This document shows, piece after piece, positions 1 through 10,933 of a stretch of DNA of 64,000 bases. The notes under the pieces were generated by a model, which made no database searches, had not been told where the DNA came from, and saw nothing but the letters and a program-made list of their open reading frames with translations. Position numbers and translations under genes: made by a program. The number at the start of each line of letters is the position of its first letter. Position 1 is the first letter of the stretch. Source of the DNA: Straminergon stramineum (Eukaryota; Streptophyta; Bryopsida; Hypnales; Calliergonaceae); assembly GCA_963920665.1 (NCBI GenBank), contig OY987268.1:22508501-22572500 (forward strand), read 5' to 3'.

Positions 1-1384
1 CAATTTCAGTACCACCACTTTGCACACCAATTCTAAACTACCATTTTCCTCTCCAACTTGAGCAATGCCATTGTGAATATGAGAGAATTGCAAAAATGGA
101 GAAAGAAATTGAATAAATTCACTCACATTAATGTTTTGAGATTGATAGAAGACTCCATTCCTACCACTTACAACATTGACATATACCATCTACAAGAGAG
201 TACCAAGGCATAGAAAGACTTGAAATGCAAAAAGAAAACTCACCATAAACATGTAGGAGTTTTTATGTCACAAAAGAATGTTGCAACAAAGTAGGAGTGG
301 TTGTCTACCAGAGAAGTTCAGATTTTGGAACCACCCCTAGGCAAGCCCTAAAACTTTTCTGTCATATTTGCTAAGCTAGCTACATTGATTGGTGACTTGG
401 TCGGTTGAAAGAATGGGCAAACCCTAGTATTAATACTTCATTGGACAAGGATGCTATTTTAGCCAATAACCTTTGAAATTATTTTGTCCAAGTCTTTGTC
501 TAATTAGGCCTTAATAGATGTTGGTGTCCTAAATCCCTCACTACCGGAGAGGACGAAAAATGGCCACGGGGAATTGAAAAATGGGTTCTATAGTTCATAG
601 ACGGATTCAATTGATAGGTTCAAATGTCTAATTGAGTAGGTAGGCGGGTTGTTTGCCAAGAAATCGAAACTTTTGATGTGAAATCATGTAAGGGTTGTTG
701 CTTCGACTCTCAGATTGGCTGGACCCCACATTTTTTTAGGGATAAAGTGTCCTTCATTATTGAAAGTGATTGGGAGATGCCGGTTGCTTACCATTGGCCT
801 TGAACTTCCCTTGGATTTCCTTTTCTATAGTGGTTCACTTGAATCGAAGTAGGTTGTGCAATTGATTGTTGGTCCATTGCTTTCATGTCCTTAGAGAGTG
901 GTTTGTTTGCATGGCTTGGAGAAGGATGGGTTCCGTAGTTTGTCCTCACTTCTGCTTCATGACTTCTAATAGTGGGGCTGTTTTGGGATCACATCATTCA
1001 TGCGATAGCTTGTTCTACAACAAGGATGCATCAATATTGGTGATGGGAGCACCACTCTATTGCGTACATCTCGTGGAGTTGTGGGCACACCATTACCTTG
1101 ATTTGGTGGTGCAGTTGGAGCAAGAAGACTCAATTGCATTGCTCCCAGATAAAATGGCAACGTGCTTGTGAACAAGGAGGTCATCTGTCAAGGAGCTGCA
1201 AAGCATCTAGCACATGCTATTCAATTGGGCAAGATTTGAAAGTGGGAGTGAAATCGTCACCTAATGTGTGGTGAATTGCCTCCACAAGTGGTCATTAGTA
1301 GAGAAGAAGGATTCTCATTGCAAGCAAGAACTTGAGATCACTGCTACAAATTGGATGTGGAGGTATTTGTGCTATCGACGCATT
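1..1384. other. Intergenic, unidentified; possible remnant ORF near 1268-1384
   Basis: No gene can be assigned. A plus-strand reading frame starting at 1268 runs through LVEKKDSHCKQELEI and NWMWRYLCYRRI up to the left end of the CACTA-type element at 1385. If that element and one ATT copy are removed, the frame continues for about 17 codons after 2580 (ALELGWTTRVEEGDP) before a stop. The W-rich pattern resembles a trihelix or Myb/SANT-like DNA-binding domain of the kind carried by transposons, but this is a weak resemblance only. Confidence 0.25.
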
Positions 1385-2579
1385 CACTATAAGAAAATTG
1401 CATTTTTGGTGATGTTTCCAAAAAATATAATATGTTTTCTAAAACACCCTACGTTGGATGATAAACATCTACAGGAATGTGAATTTGGTTTGATGTTGAC
1501 AAAAAAGTAAGCGAGTAAGTTAGAAAACAAGTAGGTGTCATTGTAGATAGACATGTTCTTAGTGATGTTAGAAAAAACATGGGCATGTTTTCTTCTGATG
1601 TCCTCCAAAACATAGATTGCCACATCAACAAGTAGCTCCATTTTAACTTTCGATGAATTAGTAAAATTACTATAGTCTATGGTAAAACTTTGACCATATG
1701 TGAAATTTTTTGGGAAGGGGTAGTCACGTGGCATGTTTTGTGAGAAAAGGAAAATGGATGGATGTGCATCATGAATGTAAAGAGCTAGTCTTTATAAACG
1801 TGGGGTGGTAGGAAGTGCAACAATCCATATGGGATATAGAAAACAAGAATTGTATTTCATATAAGATGTCTCTAAGAACATCAAGATGTCTAAAACAACA
1901 TTGACATGTACAATGATTAAGTTCCCATACTCTAATTATCCCATATCTTTTGTCTCACCATAGATGGAAAATGGATATAAATATGATCCTTTTACCCTTC
2001 ATTCTCACTAACTTTCACAAAAGTAATTTGTTCATTTTACCATTGAAATTCAAAAAATCTCTTTATGGTAGATGGTAAGTTTTCTATAATTTTTTTGTTC
2101 ATTTTATTTTATTTTTAAAAATTTATTTTAAATAATTATTTTTTGTTGATCTTGCCTTACGAATGGGTATACACTAGTTGATGTCTTCCAAAATGTCTAG
2201 TTTGACATCTCAAAAAGCAGCACCAAAAATTTTTAACAACGTAAAAGTTTGATGACAAAACATGCCACATTACTTTTCCCGCCACTATATTAGGTGGAAC
2301 GTCAGAGACGGGTTGGATGAAAAAAACCCACCCATGTGGCTCTTGTTGCCCACGTGGTGCTTATGTGGCATCCACATGGCGCATTTGGGGAAGCTTGAAA
2401 GACCATGTGACGTGTGGTGTTAGAAAAAATCAAGCTCAAAACAAATATTTTTTTCCACTTTTTCAGCTTGTCAATTATGACGAATTTTAGGTGACATCAT
2501 ACTTGATTACTTCCATGTCAAAATCAATGTCCCATTATGTTTTCTACGATGTCCCAAAAAACTCAAGTTTCTTATAGTG
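1385..2579. mobile_element. Non-autonomous CACTA-type DNA transposon (CACTA-1)
   Basis: The left end reads CACTATAAGAAA and the right end is its inverse, TTTCTTATAGTG. The element is flanked by the 3-bp direct repeat ATT (1382-1384 and 2580-2582). A CACTA start, an inverted end and a 3-bp duplication are the hallmarks of the CACTA (En/Spm) superfamily. Subterminal DNA contains several short copies of a GATGT..CCAAAA or GACATC-like motif, as is usual for the family. No transposase is seen in its 1.2 kb, so it would need help in trans. Confidence 0.8.
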
Positions 2580-3700
2580 ATTGCTTTAGAGTTGGGATGG
2601 ACTACACGGGTGGAAGAAGGCGATCCATGAAGGATTCCTCCACCGGTGTACTCTTTCATTCGAGAGAAGTTGTGGCTCGACATTTCTGATGAAGGCCTAG
2701 GCCGGGAACATGGCGATTTGGCAAGAACATGGCTGCAAGAGGATTAGTAGTCCAATGGGCAAGAATTCAAAGAGTGTACACATGAACTCGGCTGCAAAGC
2801 TATGGAAGTGTCGAAGGAGGACCAAGCATGGTCGAGGGAGTCCAATTGTGTGTATCCAATCCCGACACATGCCTCATTCAACAAATGGAGGAAACACTCT
2901 CTTCAACACAACATGCCGATTACAATGCTCTACGATATGGTGATGCCGATGTAGTCTGTCAAAGCCCAAGAAAAGGGTGGGGAGGTGCTTTAATGCATGG
3001 CTCAAGATGATGGAAATTGTCGCCACAACAAAAAGAAGGGATGGAGTCCACTACTGCCAAAGGTACATGGCGTGGTCGTAGGAGTTAGTGCCTCCAAAGT
3101 TTTCGGAGAGATCCAGTTCAACCCTAGCAACTTTATGGATGGATCTCACCTCCACTTCATACAATAGACAAGATCCCCCCTTTATTGCACAAGAGGCTAG
3201 TGGGGAGGTGGGGCGGAACCATGCAACCTATGCAATCTCCAATGGTGACCCATCCAAATCACCTGCAAAGGCAGAGAATGGAGGCAAAGGCTAGACTACA
3301 ATCTCAGGGTCCTCATCGGGCACTAAATCTTACTAAGGTGCCAAACCATGCAATCACCTACAATGAACAATACCAAATGTTGGAAGGTTCGAGCAATATT
3401 TATGAGGTAGAAATCTATGGCTTGACTCTAGTAACAAGGGACATGCTCTCATGCCAATAGTTAGGACCCAACAACAACTTTGGTGGTATGCTACTAAAGA
3501 GCGTGTGAGTGCTTTTGTGGGTGTTGGAATACGATCTGAAGTAGTGGTGCAATCTCCAAGATTTCCATGGTGATGTCGAGCAATCTTGGTGGGAAGGTGA
3601 TGGCTAGTATTTTGGTGTACAAGTATGCATGCCAATAGGGTGGCATCGGGTCCATGTGGTTGATTGCCATTGTTTGGATTGGCAAGCTTAGAGTATTGCG
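2580..3700. other. Transposon-rich spacer, no gene recognised
   Basis: Short overlapping reading frames occur on both strands but none shows a recognisable domain or splice structure. The stretch lies between the CACTA-1 element and the first piggyBac-like segment. It could be 5' sequence of the piggyBac element or older transposon debris. Confidence 0.3.
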
Positions 3701-4296
3701 GTGGGTGACCTCCACCTACCACCTGTAGAAGTTACAATGCTTGCAGAAGGCATTGATCATGGATACAAGTTGACTATCTCCCAAGGCACACCTCCTGCTT
3801 CACCAAAAGAGGGAAATTTCTCAATGCCTCAACGTCAAGGTAGAGCAGTAGAACAAGCGTTAGTTGTTGACAACTACAATGCGCTCTTGCACTATGATGG
3901 ATGGACATCAGATTCTGAAGATGTCTCTTGGATGGCCAACTACCGGGACTTCACAAGTAATCTTTCTAATGGCACCAACTCTGATTGGGAAATGGATGAC
4001 ATAGATGAGTTGTTTACAGGAGATGCCAATTTCGACCTAGAGTTGTATGAGGAGTTTGCATATGTTGATTGGGACTATAAGGCAATGGTTTAAAAAAATA
4101 GGGAGTTGTACAATGATGACGAATGGGATCACAATTACCCAAACTTGCTTGGTGATCGGCAAGCATTTTCAAGCCCAACTCCAAGGCCTACTAGTCAATG
4201 CCTTCATAAGCGTCCACATCTGGAGTATTTCTTCAAATTTTTTTGGAATGATGCCAGTGTTGCAAAGCTAGTAGTAGAAACAAATTCTTATGTCAA

Positions 4297-5686
4297 GTGT
4301 TGCGCCCCTTAGTGACACTTACCACCTTAACTCCACCTTCCAATGCTTTCCAAGCACTTAATACTTCAGTGGCACCAAGGGTCACGCTCTCTTAACACTC
4401 CACATGCCATGCACATCCAATGTTAGTCTCCCATTTCAACTCTTTGTGCTAAGTTCCAATCATCGGGACTACTAGCACACACACACACACATCATGACAC
4501 CGAGGCATGTTACTTGGTAACATGGGGTGGAACTTCCATCTTATTGTGTAAGGACCCATGGTGGCACTACTCACCATGGTCCTAATCGCCCTTGAGTGTC
4601 ATCCCAACTCCATACTAGGCTCCTTGTTATTTTCTACTTTCCACTTCGTCACTAACCAAAACTTACCATTCGGGACACCTCCACATAGCCTAGCTAGGAG
4701 TGGGACTCCACCCAACTGGTGCCACGGAACACCTACAAATGTCCCATGGTGCCTTGGAGTGGTGGTGACCCCACACCACCAACCTTGAGTCACTCGAACT
4801 CACCAAGGCTCCAAGAGGGAGTGAAGAGGGAGACCAACCCCTCCTATAGTACTCTCTGTGGGATTCAGCAGACCCCCCTCCCTTGTATGTCAAAGGGGAC
4901 TCCCAAAACCAAGAGGAAGTGAGGAAGGAGACCAACCCCTCCTATAGTACTCTCTGTGGGATTCAACAAACCCCCCCTTGTATGTCAAAGGGGACTCCCA
5001 AAACCACTTTGGTTTTGGAAGACCACACCATTTCTCCCGATTCACCCTAGTTTGAGACTTTCGAACTTCCACCTGGCATAACTTTGCGATCGGGGCTCCA
5101 AATCTCACATGCGAGCCCATTTTCGACATCTAATCGACGAGTAAATGCCTATGAACTACTCACTTGCCCCATTTGGACAAGTCCTCACAAAATTATCGCC
5201 CTCCAAAGATTCGGATCCATTGGGAGAGGCGTCACGCCTTCACCATGGCGTTTCTCTTGGCCATAACTTGAGGCTCCTACCTTAGAACCTCGTAATGCTT
5301 GTCAATCTAGCATCCTTGTGTTCTTAGCTTTCCAAGGATATGCTACATGACATACTTCATGGAGGGATTCCTCATGAACCCCTCCCTCCTAGCCCTTCAG
5401 TGTCTTGGCGCCACCGGGACACCCCCACCTTTGAACGCCCATAACTTTTGACTCACAAGTCCAAATCAAGCGTTCTTTGGACGGCTAGAAGTGTCTCCTC
5501 GAGACCTTTCCAAGAATGTATCACACACACCCAAATTCTTTCGGATCAGAGTGCTAACACGCTTTGATTGCTCGGGACTCCTAGTCCCCCTCACCTCATC
5601 TCTTGCAAGGCTTGGGGAGTCACCCCCAATGTCCCCTTTGCTCACCAAGGTGACACGGGCACGCCTTGTGATGAGGGTCGTGACAC
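4297..5686. mobile_element. Putative solo LTR inserted in the piggyBac pseudogene
   Basis: The segment starts GTGTTGCGCCCCTTAGTGAC and ends GGGTCGTGACAC, ends typical of plant LTR-retrotransposon LTRs. TCAA lies directly outside both ends (4293-4296 and 5687-5690) as a short target duplication. The protein similarity to piggyBac stops at the left end and resumes directly after the right end, so the 1.39 kb is an insertion. No retrotransposon proteins or second LTR are seen, which favours a solo LTR. The exact ends could shift by one base, and the downstream transposase frame differs from the upstream one by an indel. Confidence 0.6.
4811..5004. repeat. Two-copy 98-bp tandem duplication inside the solo LTR
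   Basis: The block from AGACCAACCCCTCC through GGGGACTCCCAAAACCA occurs at 4831 and again at 4929, a period of 98 bp. The copies differ by a few substitutions and a short indel in the C-run. It is a local duplication within the LTR-like insertion. Confidence 0.85.
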
Positions 5687-6909
5687 TCAACAGTGTATTG
5701 TGCCGAACGACCTATGTCATAGAGGAAATCCACCTGGCCCAAGTGGTTGTCCTGGCTCAATAGATACCAATGTCGAGGAAATATTTGCATTCTTAGGCAT
5801 GGTAATCCTCATGGGGTTGAAATTCACCCCTTAAATTAGGGACTATTGGAAGATAGATGCTTTTTGGTAGTGTGGGCTGATTCCAAAGGTAATGTCCAGA
5901 GACCATTTCAAAGCATTCCTGCGTTGTCTACATTGTGTTGACAACTCCGTCTTATGCTCAAATGAGGATGATGATAGGTACATTAAGATTGGAAAAGTGC
6001 ATTGGGTCTTAGAGCACTTTGTAGAAAGGTCCCGTATACTTTTCAATCCAGAGAAATTTGTAACAATTGATGACGTCATGATTGCCTATCAGGGCCATTT
6101 TTCACCAATCAGACACTACGTGAAGTCCAAGCCTACACAATATGGTATCAAGTGTTGATGCTTGTATCCAATCCATCACAATACATTTATCATGTCTTAC
6201 TGTACTTAGGGAAGTGTGGTGGGATATCAGAGGTTGGTCAAGCAGAGAAAGTGGTTCACCGACTCACAACTGGCTTGGGCCACAAAGGTCACACCATTGT
6301 GTGTGATAACTTCTTTACATTTCTTCAATTGTTTCATGGGTTGCTAGATCGTGGAATATATGGCACTAGAACTATGAAGGATATGAGAGTTAGATTCCCT
6401 ATGATGTTGATGGTAATGCCAAAGGGTGCTCATCCAAGAAGCACCATGTTTGGGCAAATGCACTCTAGTAGATGAATGGCCGTCACCACATGGTATGATT
6501 TGAAACCTGTGTCTTTTCTAAGTACAAGTGCCAATCTTGTTGGTTTTGCAATTGCCATGTACTAATCCCGGGGATGTGTGAGGAGGTGAATTCAACACCA
6601 CAATAGGAAGAATATCAAAAATACATGCATGGTGTTGACCTCATAGATCAAATGTGGAGGGACTATATGGTGTAGTTCTATTCTAGAAAGTGGTGGCACA
6701 AGTTGTTTTTCTTCAACATTGACTTGACCTTATAGAACGCATGGATCTTGTATTGTCATGACCAACAAGGTTTGCTAGGAAAGATTGGATGTCGAAGTCA
6801 ATTCTACCTCAATGTCACCAAGGATTTGGTAGCACCACTTATAAGCCCGCCCCGTACATGCACCGCTTATAACTGTCAATTGAAGGCATTGCATGTCAGT
6901 ACTCATCAT

Positions 6910-9604
6910 CACTACAAGAGATGTGGTGGTTTTAAGGATGAGACTTCAGTACAAAAGTACTAAAATGTGGTCTATAGTGCTAGAAGGTCACAATATTGAC
7001 GGTGAAAGAGTCTAGCATAGTACAAAACATTGATTTGTTAAGGCATGTCTCAAAAGCACGTCATTTGTAGTTAGTACTGTAGGGTTGTCCCTACTTGTAA
7101 CTTTCATTGAAGAATCTCACAATACTAAAGTATCTATCAACCATTGATCTTTGGTGCCAGACAATCTAAGGTGTGACGATCCATGGCACTCAAGACTTAG
7201 GGTTTGGTGCTTAGGTTTTCTGTTTATATTGCAGGGTCTTGCAGCTCCACCCACAAGAGGTAAGGTATGCAATTTTGTGCTTATATTTGTCAAGGATTTC
7301 GAGTTTTCGCTTTGTCGTGGACTTGTAATTGTTGAGGATTAGGTTTAGGTGCTTAGAGATAAGCATTTGCTTATGTTTGCAGGGGAATAGGTGTAGGTGC
7401 TTAGTGATAAGTATTTGCTTGTCTTTGTTGATTGAACTAGGATTGTGTCTAAATGTTTGCGATTGAAATTTTGTCCTTATGTTTTCTATTTTTATTTCTT
7501 GTGAATGAGGTATTTCAAAGGCCTAAGTTGTTGGTTGATCTCCAAGACTATGACTATTGTCTATAGTCTACACATGTAGAGCTCGGGTGTATGTTCAGTA
7601 AGCTAGAATTATTATCCACGTCCATGCCTCAAGTCTTCCTCTTACAATCTGTTTCTTGATTAATAGTCCATGATTTCCCGAATCGTGGATTCTTTGCAAG
7701 GGGATATTCTTCTATGGTCATGACAATTACTATCACCTTGTGAAGATTGTTAAGGTACGCCTCGACAACTTTTCCTATTTTGAAAATTCTGTATAACTTC
7801 CGTATATTGGATTTTTTACTTTATCGTATTGCATCCATGGCTTCTGGCAGTTTGGATGCAGTTTCCCTTTTGTCAAGAAATTGGTGAAAAAGTTTTTTAT
7901 TTGGAGACACATGTCCCAGTATGGAGATTGTGAAAAGAATGGATGGATGCTTATCATGATAAAGACATTGATAGGTTATGTGGGACTTTGCCCTTTGATT
8001 AGGGGCACATATGAATTGAATTCTTACTTGAACAAGTATTGATTGGAGTTGCATCCTCACCTTGAAGAATTGGTTGGATGGTTCATCTTCATCTCCATAG
8101 TTTTTAGTTATATTGTAGGGTTGATCAAGCTTCTGTAGCATGGCTATTTTATGTGAGGGGTATTTCGATTTATTTATCTTTGAGTATACTAGGTTCCTTG
8201 TTTCCTTTTTAAAATTTGTTTCCTATTTGGGTTGCAGACAAAGCAAGAAGCTATGGTCGAAGTTCATTAATGTTGATAATGAACATGTGGTTGCTTATGA
8301 GGTGCGTGTGTGCCAACAGTTTGTAGACTTTTGAATTGCGCTGGTTGTCTTTATTTTGTAAACATTGATGTACATTGGTGTATAATTAGGGATGTGGAAG
8401 AAATCTAAGAACAAATTTCTTTGACATTGGTTGATCAGTTCTTTGGGGTCATCTTTGATGCTTCTGAATTCTAAGTATATTTTGACGATTCAAACCTTCA
8501 CTCTCATTTTGGCACGTTCAAGATGTTTCATACTGTGAAGGTTGTTTTCCCACTCGGATGTGCAAGCCGTAGATTTCTTGGACAAGTTTTGGTGATATAT
8601 TCACTAGAATAGGCTAACTGCCAAGGAAGCAATGGTATGCTCTTCTTCACTCAAGCAAATTGTTGGCTTGCTTGCACTTTAGAGTTGTATGAGTTTTCAA
8701 TTTTTATTCGACTTTGCAGATTTGGCATGGATTTATTTCTTATGGTATTCCTGATGTAGTACTCTGTATATGTTTTTGTCTAATTTTTTAATGGATCCTA
8801 TTTTTTGGAGAAGATAGAACTTTATTGAATTTGTTCTTATTGAATCGATAGAGTTACTTGAGTTCAAATTATACTATGAATCGACAAAGTAACTAGAGTT
8901 CATGTTATACTTGTAATAACATGTTGTTGAATTCAGGTTCATTATCTTCAATGGGGTTTTTGTACAACCATTGATAAGAATTTTGGAAGCTATTGATGCT
9001 CAACTTTGAGAGATGGTATCATGATGGCAACATTTGCTTGATAGATTTAGAAATATTTATTGAATTAGAATTTTCATGATGTAGACTCTTTCATACATAA
9101 AGACTACTTTATACGGATTTAGAATTTTTCATAGATTTAGACTACTTTATAATGGATTTAGACTTTTTTATAGATCTTAACTTCTTTCACAAATTTAGAC
9201 TTTTTTTTAGATTTAGGTTTTTTCATAGATTTGAACTTTTTCATAGATTTAGGTTTTTTCATAAATTTGAAATTTTTCATAGATTTTGGACTTTTCATAG
9301 ATTCAGACTTCTTAAAAGAAATATAATACGTTGTTGATTTAGCTCTCTTAAATGTATAAATTTTTACAAAGTAGAATGTCTTTTGGAGAAGATTTTATTT
9401 TTGTATTTAATATTGTCTTTTAAGAATGCTAAAAAGACATGCAAAATTCATCAAATTGACATGATGTATGAATTTAGTAAAGGTACTTTAAGGTAAATCC
9501 TAGACACATGCTTTTTTTAGTAAATTTTTCTTAAAAGACTTGACCTTTCATTATGCAGTTTCTAACTTATTATTGCACTTAAAACCACCCTTTCTCTTGT
9601 AGTG
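6910..9604. mobile_element. Non-autonomous CACTA-type transposon (CACTA-2), 2.7 kb
   Basis: The left end CACTACAAGAGATGTGG and the inverse of the right end, CACTACAAGAGAAAGGG, continue into a shared GTGGTTTTAAG, giving a terminal inverted repeat of about 27 bp. The 3-bp sequence CAT flanks both ends (6907-6909 and 9605-9607). Removing the element and one CAT joins the piggyBac core (LKALHVSTHH) in frame to its Cys-rich tail (PRGICRRC), independent support for the boundaries. No transposase is visible inside; the interior is AT-rich with an 18-bp tandem repeat near the right end. Confidence 0.88.
9110..9312. repeat. 18-bp degenerate tandem repeat within CACTA-2
   Basis: Units of the form TTTCATAGATTTAGACTT repeat about ten times with substitutions. 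Translated on the plus strand they give a spurious FHRFRF-type hexapeptide repeat. It is subterminal in CACTA-2, where such elements often carry repeated transposase-binding motifs. Confidence 0.8.
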
Positions 9605-9760
9605 CATCCAAGAGGTATTTGTAGAAGGTGTTGGTGCTACAAACTCAAGCACTCTCATATTTGTGTGGCCTACGACTATATGTTTATGTGTAATGACCCT
9701 TGTTTTGCCAAGATTCACCGGACCAAGATGTGGGCTCTTTGTGTGAATGGCTAAATTGAT

Positions 9761-10775
9761 CTTCTATGTGCATTTGTCATTGTTGTAGTATGGTTGATGG
9801 GGACAAACATAACACACAGTCCTAGCACTCACAATTGCAGCAATGGATGTCGACAACAATGCTGTAAAGCTAGGGCTCCTGGTTGTGGCAATTTCATCAA
9901 ACTACAACACTTGGACTTTGGGGGTTCTAGAAGGCTCTGAAGAAATGTTGTCATCATAATGTTTAGCAATTTTTGTTTTTTTGTTTGGCATGATCAATGC
10001 AATTGTCCTTACAGTGGAACGCGAGTCAGATTTTTTTCAACAACATGAGTACAATAGCAATCACAGTAGGATGTGAAATACTCATGGATGCCTTATGTTT
10101 GGTATAATTGTTATCAGCCTAGAGTACAAGAGTAATTGGGAATCATGTGTAGTGTTGAAGTAACAAAATTGACATTGTAACCAAGTACTACCAAATTTTT
10201 GATTTTGAGATTTTTTTCCACAGCAACGAACTAGCATTGTAATAGAGGAGCTCTAAGTTCAATTCAACATTGTTGTCCCCGACACTTGCTATTTCACTCA
10301 TCCTTGAGTATTGTTCTTTGATTTTCAAAGTTGCAGTCCAATCTATCGATCGTTATATGTAGTTGTTTGTTGTTCATAGTCACCTCAGAACTCGGTGACA
10401 TCCAGATCTAAACCACCGCAAGCTTCCCAACTGCTGAATGTTCGTTGTCTATGACTATAGGGGTAGTAGTTGTGACTTGTAGGTATGAAACTCAATCGCA
10501 AGTCACATGGTCACCACCTGCAACGACGTCCATATTCAATGTGAGATTTTGCACTGTGCAGTTGCTATCCACATTCATGTTTTGAAATTGTAGATACACT
10601 TTTGTGTTCATCATTCTTCCAAACCCACAAAATTTCATTAGAAAATTTCAAGCACCTACTATGAAAATCACTTCCAACACTAAAAATGGAGGCAACAAAG
10701 AGGCTGGTCAATTACTAGAAGTGGGCGATCAAATGTTATAGAAATAAGATTTGGTGCACCGAATGTTGATTGCAT
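9761..10775. other. Spacer downstream of the piggyBac remnant, no gene recognised
   Basis: Short plus-strand segments near 9820-9890 read Cys-rich (CSNGCRQQCCKARAPGCG) but no domain can be named, and stops are frequent. It may be further degenerate transposon sequence. Confidence 0.25.
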
Positions 10776-10933
10776 TAGAAGAAATCTACATTTGACTCAA
10801 CAAAATCTACATGACATGTTCATTGAGGCAAACACAAAATTTGCATTGAAAAACACAAAAAAATGCAGATTTTGCGTTTGTTTCAACAGACACATCATGT
10901 AGATTTTGTCAAGGCAAATGAAAATTTCTTCTA
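10776..10933. repeat. 158-bp foldback (inverted repeat) element
   Basis: A left arm starting TAGAAGAAATCTACATTTG pairs with a right arm ending GAAAATTTCTTCTA. The arms are about 70 bp, mostly complementary, separated by a short A-rich loop near 10850-10865. This is a single long hairpin, consistent with a small MITE; a microRNA or siRNA precursor is a formal alternative. Confidence 0.8.

Larger units (their letters stand above)
3701..9760 (+). pseudogene. piggyBac-type transposase pseudogene, interrupted by two transposons
   Basis: Three blocks read in order on the plus strand. Block 1 (about 3701-4296) is an acidic N-terminal region with LHYDGWTSDSEDVSW, followed after a break by HLEYFFKFFWNDASVAKLV, typical of the segment before the DDE domain. 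Block 2 (about 5687-6909) is the DDE_Tnp_1_7 core: EEIFAFLGMVILMG, MSRDHFKAFLRCLH, TIDDVM (near 6069, first catalytic Asp), SKPTQYGIK, CDNFFTF (near 6305, second Asp), MHGVDLIDQ (near 6635, third Asp pair) and SRKWWHKLFFFNIDL. Block 3 (about 9605-9720) is a Cys/His-rich C-terminal domain, ICRRCWCYK..HSHIC..CNDPCF..IH. Stops (for example near 5834, 6158 and 6474) and frameshifts break it in many places, so it cannot make an active enzyme. A solo LTR at 4297-5686 and a CACTA element at 6910-9604 separate the blocks. All catalytic aspartates are still recognisable. Confidence 0.85.

Noticed and set aside
9152..9337. Phe/His/Arg-rich 61-aa frame
   Set aside because: It is the translation of an 18-bp tandem repeat inside CACTA-2, not a protein.
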